This document shows positions 25,082 through 33,540 of a stretch of DNA of 64,000 nt, piece by piece. The DNA is from Halostagnicola sp. A-GB9-2 (GTDB lineage: Archaea; Halobacteriota; Halobacteria; Halobacteriales; Natrialbaceae), in the NCBI RefSeq assembly GCF_030068615.1, contig NZ_JASJOC010000011.1:36722-100721 (forward strand), written 5' to 3'. Both the position numbers and the translations under genes were made by a program. Each line of letters opens with the position of its first letter. Position 1 is the first letter of the stretch. The notes beneath the pieces are model-generated. The model saw only the letters and a program-made list of their open reading frames with translations. It did not search any database and was not told the origin of the DNA.

Positions 25082-25629
25082 GTAGCGTTCTCGAGAGAGA
25101 TCGGATCTATGTCTCGAGGGAGGCCGGATGCGGTGCAGCCGGTATTCCGTGGAATCCCGGCGTTCTTCTTGTCCTTCAGATCGGACTCGAGTCCTCTTCG
25201 GAAAGTATGCGACGGTTGGCTTGGTGAAAGGGATGCGGTTTAGTAAGCGGTTCGAAGCCGGTGAACTCGTCTCCTCGATGCCGTCAGGGTCGCTCGCGTT
25301 CGTCCGCGATGTCGGCCATCCGGGTTCATCTGAAAGCGCTCGAGAAAATCATCTACTTGCTGAAGTATCTTGATTCGTCCGTCCCAACTGCCGAATTTAC
25401 ATTTCGCTTCCCGACAGAGCCTTTCGAAGAAGTGCCGTATACGCACGAATGAGTGCGGGAAATCTACTGCCGTATCCTTGTGGATAAGTTGGACTCAAGG
25501 TTTGTTCGGATACTCGGTGGAACTCGAACGGAGAAGAACGTGGGGCTTTGTTATTTTAGTAGTTGTATGAATCGTGGTACCTCGACCCTCGGAAGGGTTA
25601 TCCCTCATCCAACCCTCTGTTTGTTTGTA
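25082..25629. other. gene-poor stretch before cspA; possible remnant coding sequence
   Basis: No intact gene. One plus-strand stretch (about 25330-25452) reads ALEKIIYLLKYLDSSVPTAE, then FTFRFPTEPFEEVPYTHE and stop. It has protein-like composition but no start or family that I recognise, so it may be a gene fragment. The 180 bp before the cold-shock gene contain its promoter and probably a leader. Confidence 0.35.
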
Positions 25630-25836
25630 ATGGCAAACGGTAAGGTTGATTTCTTCAACGACACTGGCGGCTACGGTTTCATTTCGACTGACGACGGCGA
25701 CCTCGACGACGACGAAGACGTGTTCTTCCATATGGAGGATGTCGGCGGCGAAGACCTCACGGAAGGTACTGAGGTCGAGTTCGACATTGAGTCCTCTCCC
25801 AAGGGGCCTCGCGCGGCGAACGTCGTCCGACAGTAA
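25630..25836 (+). CDS. cspA: cold-shock domain protein (CspA family)
   Basis: 68 aa from ATG 25630. It is a single OB-fold cold-shock domain: MANGKVDFFNDTGGYGFIST with RNP1-like GYGFI, then DVFFHMEDV (RNP2-like) and EVEFDIESSPKGPRAANV. Acidic insert DDGDLDDDED is typical of haloarchaeal homologues. It binds single-stranded nucleic acid and acts as an RNA chaperone. A T-rich segment (GATTTTTC, 25878-25885) may be the terminator. Confidence 0.93.
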   Translation: MANGKVDFFNDTGGYGFISTDDGDLDDDEDVFFHMEDVGGEDLTEGTEVEFDIESSPKGPRAANVVRQ

Positions 25837-26027
25837 TACCGAGACACAACTGTCGTTCACAGCGACAGACAACAATCTCGATTTTTCAGCAGGTTACACG
25901 TCTGAGCTGACGCTATTTGTACACTCTGTATCGATCGATCCAACCTGGTTGAATTTGCAGGTGGTTCCATGTGAGAGATGCGCCCTCTATTCATCAGCGG
26001 CTGCAAGAGTAGTGAGGTGCCTGTTAG

Positions 26028-26183
26028 TTATCGATGATGCGCTTGCCGGAGTGCATCTTCGGTCGCTGTTCCAGAAATTCGGATGTATTTCTGGGCGGTG
26101 GCGAGATCGCTCCACCCCATCAATACCTGAAGCGGGACTGGCGCAACTCCCTGATAGGCGTGATAGCTCGCAGCGGTGGCTCA
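26028..26183 (-). pseudogene. C-terminal remnant of a tyrosine recombinase (phage-type integrase)
   Basis: The minus strand reads ATAASYHAYQGVAPVPLQVL, MGWSDLATAQKYIRISGTAT, EDALRQAHHR, stop. The segment LMGWSDLATAQKYI with the nucleophilic Tyr is the end of XerC/D-like haloarchaeal integrases. An in-frame TGA immediately precedes it and the catalytic Arg/His/Arg part is gone. It marks an old integration event next to a frameshifted exported-peptide gene. Confidence 0.8.
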
Positions 26184-26267
26184 CATTCTGATATATTCAT
26201 ACAATCTAGAATAATCGTATACCGATGAGACATAAATAGAATACGTGGCCGAAGAAAAACCGAAACC

Positions 26268-26797
26268 GTGACAAGGCGAACGGTATTGCGGAGTACCGCG
26301 GCTGCTGGCGTTGCGGGTGCGATAGGGACCAGCGCCATCGGGAGCGTGGCCGGTGAAAAAGTAGAAGACGAAACCGAGGTCAGAGAAGCGATCGAAGCGC
26401 ACGCCGGCGATTTGCTCGAGCAACTGGCCGAAAGCGGCGTGTTGTCCGCCGGTCCGTCGATGAACTTCCGATTGACGAGTCCACTACTGCATTCGACGAT
26501 GAAGGCGTCGAACGAGTGACCGACGGCGGCGACGACGCGTATATCGTTCGCAAAGAAATCGACGATGGGCTGTTGGCCCTCTTCGTAGACACCGACGGGA
26601 CCGGATCCATCGCGGCGGTGAGAGAAGACACCGAATCGGACGTCTCTCCGGATGGAGGTCACATCGAGACCTTCAGCGACGGCGACAGTCGGGATGTCGA
26701 GCCCCAGAGCTGTGAACAAACTGAAGCCTGCCCCGGACAACCAGGTGTCCCCGGGTACGGGTTCTATGTCAGCGGATACATGCTCTTCTGTTGCTAA
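26268..26797 (+). pseudogene. frameshifted gene for a Tat-exported Cys-rich small protein
   Basis: GTG 26268 opens TRRTVLRSTAAAGVAGAIG, a Tat signal, followed by EVREAIEAHAGDLLEQLAES. A one-base shift near 26450 moves the reading frame; the second frame continues SVDELPIDESTTAFDDEG, IVRKEIDDGLLALFVDTDG and ends CEQTEACPGQPGVPGYGFYV, then SGYMLFCC. The two halves make one sensible precursor of about 175 aa: signal, acidic propeptide, cysteine-containing C-terminal peptide. The layout recalls haloarchaeal secreted peptide precursors, but homology to a named halocin is not claimed. It may be inactivated. Confidence 0.6.
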
Positions 26798-27057
26798 ACG
26801 GAACTGGTAGTCGATTCCCGACGTGTGACTGAAGCTGGCTGTGTAAAATTCACAGTTGGCGACCACCGTTTTCTCGACACCTGTCGATAGCTGGTTTTTC
26901 AACACCTGTCGACTGCTGGTTTCTTGATCCGCTCGTTGGGTTCTCGATCCGCTTTTTGTGTTCGCCGGCCGCCGAGCAAACGGACGATCCGAACCCACGC
27001 TGACGGGTTGGCGTTTTCCGATTATCTCCGCTCGTGTGGACCGTCCGTATCCGTATT

Positions 27058-27792
27058 TCATTCCTGCACGTCCGGGAGATTCGGCAGGTTTGAGAGCGCC
27101 AGCAGGAACGCGATCGCCGAAACGAGCAGCAGTGCCAACCCGATAACCGACGAGACGGTGATCGGGATTCGGGTTACGACGATCACCGTCCCGATTCCGA
27201 CGGCTCCGACGAGCCCGCTCGCTCCCGCCCCGACCAGTTCGACCGACGCCGTATCGGCAGCGGTTCCGACTTCGGTACCGAGTCCGATCGCTCGTTCGGA
27301 GATGTCCCACGCCAGTACCGTCAGCGTCACCGCGATCGCCGACCGCCAGACCGTCGGTTCGACGATGACGGCGTTCGCGAGCACGCCGGCGAGTACCAGG
27401 GTCAACCCGACGAGGACGACCGTCCGCGCCGCCGTCCCGGACAGGAAGTAGACGCCGATCGCTACCGCAACGAGTCCGACGCCGCACGACAGGAACGCGA
27501 TCAGTAGCGCGGTCGACAACCCGAACGCCAGCGCGGCGACGAACGTCGACATCGCAACGGCGAGCCCCGCAATCGCCAAGCTCCGACCGGCCAACTGGCG
27601 ACCTCGTCGACTGATCACGACGCCGACCGAAAGAATGACGAGGCCGACCGTCTCGAGGGCCAATGGCGCGCTCTGTAGCGGTCCCACGGATCCGACGAAA
27701 CACGCTCCGATTCCCGCGCCGAGCGCGAGAACGCCGCTGAGCGTCGGCGGCCGTTGATTCGTCGGGTTACCCGGTAGGCCGGTTCCGTTCAT
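27058..27792 (-). CDS. DUF7519-type polytopic membrane protein
   Basis: 244 aa from ATG 27792 (MNGTGLPGNPTNQRPPTL). About eight hydrophobic segments, for example LALGAGIGACFVGSVG, LALETVGLVILSVGVVI, ALLIAFLSCGVGLVAVAIGV and SVIGLALLLVSAIAFLLAL. Its start overlaps the DUF58 gene stop by 4 bp. It is the last gene of a conserved haloarchaeal four-gene operon; the function is unknown, probably in the cell envelope. Confidence 0.75.
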   Translation of the reverse strand: MNGTGLPGNPTNQRPPTLSGVLALGAGIGACFVGSVGPLQSAPLALETVGLVILSVGVVISRRGRQLAGRSLAIAGLAVAMSTFVAALAFGLSTALLIAFLSCGVGLVAVAIGVYFLSGTAARTVVLVGLTLVLAGVLANAVIVEPTVWRSAIAVTLTVLAWDISERAIGLGTEVGTAADTASVELVGAGASGLVGAVGIGTVIVVTRIPITVSSVIGLALLLVSAIAFLLALSNLPNLPDVQE

Positions 27793-29051
27793 TTTCGCAT
27801 TTCCCGTTGTATCGCGGCCTCGAGGGGCGTTTCGGGGTCCCAGTCGACGACGGTCACGTCCGATCGGCGGAGGGCGTCGATTCGATTCTCTCGCTCGAGT
27901 CGGGCCATCAATCGGCCAAACGACCCCGTTGCGGTTACGTCCGGTGACAGAACGGTGACCTGATGGCCCGAACCTCGCATCGTTCGTGCGGTTTCGATCG
28001 ACTCCCGGTCGAGCAGGGGGGAAACGTAAACGACATCCGTGCCGCGCTCAAGCCGGGATCGGAGGACAGAGGCGTGCTCGTTTCCGCCCCCGCTTTCGCC
28101 ACGTACTCCCTCGGGTGGCGTGAGCGGGAGCGCATCGGGATCGGCGAGCGTTCGGCGGAGGGTCTCCGCGTGGTGGCCCCCGTTCCGTGGGGGGAGCCAC
28201 GTTGTGTTGGGTCCGAGGATTCCGAGACCGATCCGTCCGTTCGTCCCCGAGACGGCCTCGAGCAGTTCTCGAGCCGCGGCGCGTTCGTAGAACACGGCGT
28301 GGGGTTCGTCTGGACCGGCGGACCGGTAGCAACACGCCCGCGCGTCGAGACAGAGGACGACCGTTCGGAGTCGGTCCTCGTGGAAGGTAACGGTCGTCAG
28401 TTCGCGGTCTCGAGCGTAGCGGTTCCAATCGATACGCCCCGGCGGATCGCCGGGACGATACGTGCGGACTTGCGAGAATTCGATCCCGCTTTCGCCGGGG
28501 CTCGTGTCCGTGCCACCCGTGCGTCGCGGCGACCGGGGAAACGGAAGGGTGCGAACTGGAGTGTGACAAGCGAGTTCCGTTTTCGCCCGAGCGGTGGTTT
28601 CGACGGCGGTGCTGGCACTTGGGTCCCTGCAGACCACCGACGCGGGCTCGAAGCGGTGGACGCCGCGCGTGACGACAACCGTGTAGGAGAAGGACGTTTC
28701 TCGGCGTGGGCCAAGCGTCGCCGCGTGTCGAGCCGATCCCTTCAGGACCGGGAGCATCGGTGCGACGCCGTCGATGATTCTGACGTCGAAGAGCGCTCGC
28801 TCGCTCGCGTTTCGAACCGTGACCGTGACGTCGACTTCCTGTCCGTGATCGGGAGCGGTTTCGCTCAGCGAGCGCTCGAGTTCGATTTCGGGGTCGGGCG
28901 CCGCCGTCGCGCGGGAGTATCCCGCGAGGACGAGGGGCGGAATCGAACTCAGTAGTAAAACCGGCTCTTCGAACAGGACGCCCGTCGCGCTCGCGAGCAT
29001 CGCTGTAGCGAGCGCGACGTTCCACCGCGTTGCGGATCGGGTTCTCACCAT
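27789..29051 (-). CDS. DUF58 domain protein
   Basis: 420 aa from ATG 29051 (MVRTRSATRWNVALATAML). Two N-terminal membrane segments, a beta-rich region (VDVTVTVRNASERALFDVRI), then the DUF58 signature PGDPPGRIDWNRYARDRELTTV and a von-Willebrand-like tail (VVLCLDARACC, DVVYVSPLLDRESIETARTM). DUF58 proteins usually work with MoxR AAA ATPases; no MoxR gene is seen in this operon. Overlaps both neighbours. Confidence 0.88.
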   Translation of the reverse strand: MVRTRSATRWNVALATAMLASATGVLFEEPVLLLSSIPPLVLAGYSRATAAPDPEIELERSLSETAPDHGQEVDVTVTVRNASERALFDVRIIDGVAPMLPVLKGSARHAATLGPRRETSFSYTVVVTRGVHRFEPASVVCRDPSASTAVETTARAKTELACHTPVRTLPFPRSPRRTGGTDTSPGESGIEFSQVRTYRPGDPPGRIDWNRYARDRELTTVTFHEDRLRTVVLCLDARACCYRSAGPDEPHAVFYERAAARELLEAVSGTNGRIGLGILGPNTTWLPPRNGGHHAETLRRTLADPDALPLTPPEGVRGESGGGNEHASVLRSRLERGTDVVYVSPLLDRESIETARTMRGSGHQVTVLSPDVTATGSFGRLMARLERENRIDALRRSDVTVVDWDPETPLEAAIQREMRK

Positions 29052-29629
29052 CGATCCGTTCTCCCCTCGCGTCTCGCGAGTATCGCCCTCGCCGTCCGAC
29101 GTGCGTCATGATGAAAGCGAAGCCGGACGCGTACTCGGGAGGAAAGCGACGGCTCAGCGTTGGGGCGGAGGAACGCCGAAGCTACCGGATCGTCGGTCCA
29201 CGTTCCCTGATCGATCCGCTCTTGAGCGATCTCTGCCGAGCAGCCGTCAGTCCGGACGATCGTTCTGATCGCCGTCCGTTGAAACTCCTCTCGGAGACGC
29301 TGACGGTGAGCCGCTGGGGGCGATAGCGCCCACCAGCGACGGTCGAGAACTCGCTCGAGGTCGTGGCCTGGCGCGGATTTCGACGCGACGCGTTCGGGGC
29401 CCTTCGCCGGCTCCCCGCTCGGTTCTCGCGTGAGGAGTTCGAACGACCCGATAACGGTAGCCAGCACGAACGCGACGGTGAAGAACCCGACCAAGAGCGT
29501 GTCGTCGGCCCACGGCCATCCGGCCGTCCACTCGATTGTCGGGTGTGCCAGGACGACGAGGCCGATACCGAGTGAAAGTGAACCCGCGGCTAACAACAGC
29601 AGACGAACCCTCGTGGCCACTCCCGTCAT
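29045..29629 (-). CDS. DUF7269-type membrane protein
   Basis: 194 aa from ATG 29629 (MTGVATRVRLLLLAAGSL). Two transmembrane helices (LLLLAAGSLSLGIGLVVLA and LLVGFFTVAFVLATVIGSF), then a charged cytoplasmic domain with RWWALSPPAAHRQRLREEF. It overlaps the upstream gene by 4 bp and the downstream DUF58 gene by 7 bp. Assigned mainly by operon position; function unknown. Confidence 0.65.
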   Translation of the reverse strand: MTGVATRVRLLLLAAGSLSLGIGLVVLAHPTIEWTAGWPWADDTLLVGFFTVAFVLATVIGSFELLTREPSGEPAKGPERVASKSAPGHDLERVLDRRWWALSPPAAHRQRLREEFQRTAIRTIVRTDGCSAEIAQERIDQGTWTDDPVASAFLRPNAEPSLSSRVRVRLRFHHDARRTARAILARREGRTDRW

Positions 29630-30300
29630 TCTATATCATCTTCGAGCTGATGCAGGGCGCGGCGTGCTCGTCGGCGATGCTCGGCGGTTTCGTCGATTTC
29701 CCCGTACTGCCGGTCTCGAAAGGTACGCGTGAGCTCGTTTACGGCATCGGCGTCGAGCCCGGCGTCGATCGCTGCGTCGCCCCACTCCGCCGGCGTTCTG
29801 GCGGTCGGACGATCGACGTCGATCGCCGTCGTCATTTTCGCCCACGCTTTGTCGACGTCGGACTCGGGATCGATCGGTGGCCAGTTCTCGTCCGTCGACG
29901 ATCGGGTGAGCGACTGCTCCGAGCGAGACTGACCCAGCAACCGGGAAGTGAGTACGTCCGTCGAGGAGACTGAAAACCGACGTGCGGCAAGATAAAACGC
30001 CCCGACGACGAGACCGACCGTCAGAAGGGGCACGATGACCAGGACCAGCCCGCCCGAAGCGCCGGACGCGCCAGAGAGTCCGATCTGATCGAGTTCGACG
30101 CCGAAAACCAATTCGACGAACGCGGACACGAACAGGAACAAGACGCCCATCAGCGAGAGTCCGTCAGCGCCGGCGTCTGCGTCGGCCGATACGTCGTACG
30201 GAGCGGAGATCGCCGTCGACTCGAGAACGGGAGCGGCGGTCGCCAAGACGAGAACCGCGAGAAGCGTGGTACCAAGTGGAAGAAGCCGGTTCCGACGCAT
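29626..30300 (-). CDS. DUF4129 domain membrane protein
   Basis: 224 aa from ATG 30300 (MRRNRLLPLGTTLLAVLVL), preferred over an ATG at 30327 because AAGGTGGA lies just before it. N-terminal signal-like helix, a second pair of membrane segments (LMGVLFLFVSAFVELVFGV and LVLVIVPLLTVGLVVGAFYL), then the DUF4129 core: ARTPAEWGDAAIDAGLDADA and LTRTFRDRQYGEID. First gene of the operon running to 27058. In other prokaryotes DUF4129 pairs with transglutaminase-like proteins; none is present here. Confidence 0.8.
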   Translation of the reverse strand: MRRNRLLPLGTTLLAVLVLATAAPVLESTAISAPYDVSADADAGADGLSLMGVLFLFVSAFVELVFGVELDQIGLSGASGASGGLVLVIVPLLTVGLVVGAFYLAARRFSVSSTDVLTSRLLGQSRSEQSLTRSSTDENWPPIDPESDVDKAWAKMTTAIDVDRPTARTPAEWGDAAIDAGLDADAVNELTRTFRDRQYGEIDETAEHRRRARRALHQLEDDIE

Positions 30301-30649
30301 TAGTCCACCTTCTTGTTGTGTGGACAAAAAACTATTCTTACCGAATACCGTCGGAGATTTTCCTCATCGACACTTCCTGTACATACCAGCCGAAGTGAGC
30401 TCCGCCTCGGTACGGCTGTCTATCGAATACTGTTGTCGAAACGAACAGGTGACATCGTTGCCGAGACGGATAGCTAACGTCGTCTCCGAGACGGCAACTC
30501 AGTAACCGACAACCGGTAGTATCGCTTTCCATTTCTCTCTGTTCGACGACTCGTAAATACAGGGGCGGATCGATCGCGGAAAATCACGTTCCGTACTATC
30601 CGACTTGTGGATACCATTAATGCACGGCTCGAGGTCCGTTCACCGTATC

Positions 30650-31585
30650 ATGGCATACGGCACCAATCCCGGAGAACGATACAGTTACGGCGAGGTGAGT
30701 AGTGAAGACCGACGCGAATTTTTGAAAGCGCTCGGTGTCGTCGCCGGTGCGGGCGCCGTCGGTGCGACGCTGACCGACCTTCGCGCCGAAGTCTCGAGCG
30801 GGGCCACCGGAGAACTCGCCGAGATGGGCGAGGCGATCCGCGCCGGAATGACGGGGTCGCTCGACGCGGCGCTTTTGAACAGCGAACTGTCAGCGCTCGC
30901 GGAGCGATTCGAGAAGCTCCCCGAACTCGAGGCGATGGGCGTTCCCGAGGCGGGATCGTCGGCCTACGCGGAGCTGACAGAGCCGGCGTGGGCGATCAAC
31001 GAGCACCTGGCGGACGTCAGTTTCTTCGCCAGTGCCGAACAGAACCTGCCGGCGTTCGAACCGGAACACATCGAGACGACGACGCGCCAGCTGTTGAACA
31101 TCGAGACGCTGCCGGCCACGCTCTCGGAAGTCGGCTTCACCGAACCCGAACAGACGGCGCTCGTCGTCAACATCGTAAACACTCGAGAGCAGCTCTCGTG
31201 GTGGATGCCGACGGTCGACTATCCGTCGGCCGAGGTCGCCGAGGAAGGTGTCGTCCACGAGTACGTCGCACCGCTCCACCAGCGATCCGCCGAAGGCTCT
31301 CTCCTGTGGATCGACGGACTGGACAACTTCCTCTGGCAGAACGAGGTGCTGTTGACCGAACAGATGATCGATCGCGGTCTGTGGGACGTCAAGTCGATGC
31401 TCGGTGGCTACTATCTGATGGGTGCCGCCGCTCGAGACCTCGCCGAGGGATCGATAGCCGACGAGCACCTCTCGACGCTGATCAGCGGCAGTTCGGCGAT
31501 CATGATCATCGGACAGGAGTTCCTGATCGACGACGTGATCCGCATTACCGACGACAAACGTGCCTCGATAGCGGTGTCCGGGTGA
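30650..31585 (+). CDS. Tat-exported partner subunit of PQQ dehydrogenase, paralogue 2
   Basis: 311 aa from ATG 30650 (MAYGTNPGERYSYGEVS). A complete Tat signal follows: SSEDRREFLKALGVVAGAGA. The rest aligns with the product at 19991-20902, including HQRSAEGSLLWIDGLDNFLW, TALVVNIVNTREQLSWWMP and MLGGYYLMGAAARDLA. The next gene encodes a PQQ dehydrogenase without its own signal, so this subunit may carry it through the Tat pore. No cofactor motif recognised. TATACAGG-like promoter elements lie in the 350-bp divergent gap to the DUF4129 gene. Confidence 0.8.
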   Translation: MAYGTNPGERYSYGEVSSEDRREFLKALGVVAGAGAVGATLTDLRAEVSSGATGELAEMGEAIRAGMTGSLDAALLNSELSALAERFEKLPELEAMGVPEAGSSAYAELTEPAWAINEHLADVSFFASAEQNLPAFEPEHIETTTRQLLNIETLPATLSEVGFTEPEQTALVVNIVNTREQLSWWMPTVDYPSAEVAEEGVVHEYVAPLHQRSAEGSLLWIDGLDNFLWQNEVLLTEQMIDRGLWDVKSMLGGYYLMGAAARDLAEGSIADEHLSTLISGSSAIMIIGQEFLIDDVIRITDDKRASIAVSG

Positions 31586-31586
31586 T
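31581..31586 (+). promoter_or_regulatory. Shine-Dalgarno GGTGAT overlapping the preceding stop codon
   Basis: GGTGATACCAATG links the TGA of the Tat subunit to the PQQ dehydrogenase start at 31591. GGTGAT matches the 3' end of haloarchaeal 16S rRNA. The same string is found in the paralogous locus on the other strand (19983-19995), and it fixes the start codon in both. Confidence 0.8.
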
Positions 31587-31590
31587 ACCA

Positions 31591-33468
31591 ATGACGTTCG
31601 AATCACACCTCGAAGACCTACCGGAGGATGCACCGTGGGACGAAAAGCCGGGCGAATCGGAGGTCGAACAGTACGACACCGACCAGATTCCAGAAGTCGA
31701 CATCACCGAAGAGGATCTCCGCGAGTCGCGGGAGAACCCCGAAAACTGGTTGCTCTACGGAAACGACTATCAGAACCGCCGGCACGTGACGGCCGACATC
31801 ATCACGCGGGACAACGTCGAGGATCTCGAACTCGAGTACCGACTCGAGCCCGGCGATGAGACCAATGACTTCCAGGGATCGCCGCTGATCATCCACGGCG
31901 ATCCGCCGATCATGTACTTCACGATCGGACCGGATATGCTGTACGCGATAAACGCGCGTACCGGGGACCTCCTCTGGACGCACTTTTACGAACCGTACGT
32001 CGGTGCATCGGACGAAACGCCCTCGGCCGAACGGGGGCCGGTAGTGCTCGGAGACACCATCTACAAGAGCACGTTAGATCTCGGCGTCCTCGCGATCGAT
32101 CGGCACACCGGCGAAGAGGAGTGGTACTACAACGGCGCGGCGGTCTACCGCGGCGAGGTCGCGGATAACCTGATGCACGAGGAGCTCCAGTGGGAGCGTT
32201 CGCGGGGGACGACGTCCTCGTGGCCGCCGCTGATCTACGACGGCCTGTTGATGAAGGGTAGCTTCGGCGGCGAGTTCGGGGTTTCCGGCTTCTTCGACGC
32301 GATCGATCTCGAGGGTAACCCCGAGTGGCGAGTCAACATGACACCGGAGCATGAGTGGGTCGGCGATTCCTGGATGCACGGTGGCGGTACCGCGTGGCCG
32401 CTCGGGGCCATCGAACCCGACGAAGGGACGATCATCGTCCCGTCGGCGAACCCCGGACCCTGGTACGGCACCGTTCGGCCCGGATTCAATCCGTACACAG
32501 CAGGGAAGGTCGCGATCAACATCGAGACCGGCGAACACGAGTGGCACTATCAGGACGCACCTCACGACTGGTGGGACTACGACTCCTCGGCCCCGCCGCT
32601 GGTTTTCGAGGAAGAACTCGACGGCGAGACGACGCAGTTTGCGACGTGGCCGTCAAAGACCGGCTGGGTCTTCACGGTCAACATGGAGACCGGACAGCTC
32701 CACCAGCGAAGCGAGGAGTATGTCCAGCACCTGAACACGTTTTCCCTGCCGCCCTACGACGACCTCGAGTCCTCGCCGTGGATCATGCCCGAACTGGCCG
32801 GCGGGACCAATCCGTATCCGCCCGCGTACGATCCGGTGACGCGGACAATGGTTGTCAAAGGGTTCAATCGACCGATGCGATTCTCGTGGTTCGAGGTCGA
32901 GTACGAACCCGGCGAGAATTACATCGGCATGGACACAATACGGGCAGAACTGCCGGGCGACGCCGATGTCGAGGAGCCAGACGATCCGGTCCACGAGGGA
33001 GAGGTCGTGGAAGATCCCGACGACGAAGGGGCTGACGAGGAGGAGGAAGCCGGCGAAGACGAGGACGACGAAGATGAAGAGGAAGAAGCCGACGAAGAGC
33101 TCACGGAACCGCCCGAGGAGTGGAACGGCCACCCGGGTGCGATCGCCGGGATCGATCCACTCACCGGCGAGTTGAAGTGGCGCGAGTGGACCGCTCCGGG
33201 TGATCCGCCACCGCGAGGCGGCGCGTTGACCACGCCGACCGGGGTCACCTTCGCGGGTATCGCGACCGGCCTTATGATCGCCTACGATACCGAGACAGGC
33301 GACCAGCTAGCCCAGCTCGAAGTGGGCCCTCACGGCGTCGACGGCGCACCGATCAGCTGGTACGATCCCGGCGAAGGAAAACAGTTCGTCGCGATCACCG
33401 GCGGCGGCGGAACCCACACCGACGCCGAAGACGGAAACACGCTCGCCGTCTTCTCGCTCGAGGAGTAG
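31591..33468 (+). CDS. PQQ-dependent dehydrogenase-like quinoprotein (copy 2)
   Basis: 625 aa from ATG 31591 (MTFESHLEDLPEDAPWDEK). It has the same propeller order as copy 1: GSFGGEFGV with the metal-type Glu, ANPGP, PHDWWDYDSSAPP and a C-terminal ISWYDPGEGKQFVAITGGG. Differences: the vicinal Cys pair is replaced (GASDETPSAERG), the RPGDN Asp appears as RPGFN, and a long acidic loop (about residues 466-512, many Asp/Glu) is inserted. No signal peptide; export is probably by the preceding Tat subunit. Convergent with a cupredoxin-propeller fusion gene that may accept its electrons. Confidence 0.85.
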   Translation: MTFESHLEDLPEDAPWDEKPGESEVEQYDTDQIPEVDITEEDLRESRENPENWLLYGNDYQNRRHVTADIITRDNVEDLELEYRLEPGDETNDFQGSPLIIHGDPPIMYFTIGPDMLYAINARTGDLLWTHFYEPYVGASDETPSAERGPVVLGDTIYKSTLDLGVLAIDRHTGEEEWYYNGAAVYRGEVADNLMHEELQWERSRGTTSSWPPLIYDGLLMKGSFGGEFGVSGFFDAIDLEGNPEWRVNMTPEHEWVGDSWMHGGGTAWPLGAIEPDEGTIIVPSANPGPWYGTVRPGFNPYTAGKVAINIETGEHEWHYQDAPHDWWDYDSSAPPLVFEEELDGETTQFATWPSKTGWVFTVNMETGQLHQRSEEYVQHLNTFSLPPYDDLESSPWIMPELAGGTNPYPPAYDPVTRTMVVKGFNRPMRFSWFEVEYEPGENYIGMDTIRAELPGDADVEEPDDPVHEGEVVEDPDDEGADEEEEAGEDEDDEDEEEEADEELTEPPEEWNGHPGAIAGIDPLTGELKWREWTAPGDPPPRGGALTTPTGVTFAGIATGLMIAYDTETGDQLAQLEVGPHGVDGAPISWYDPGEGKQFVAITGGGGTHTDAEDGNTLAVFSLEE

Positions 33469-33540
33469 TCGGCCGCCCTCGAGTCGAACAACGGCAACCG
33501 CCGCTTTCGATTTTCAACTCGTACGGAAAAGCAAAAGTCG

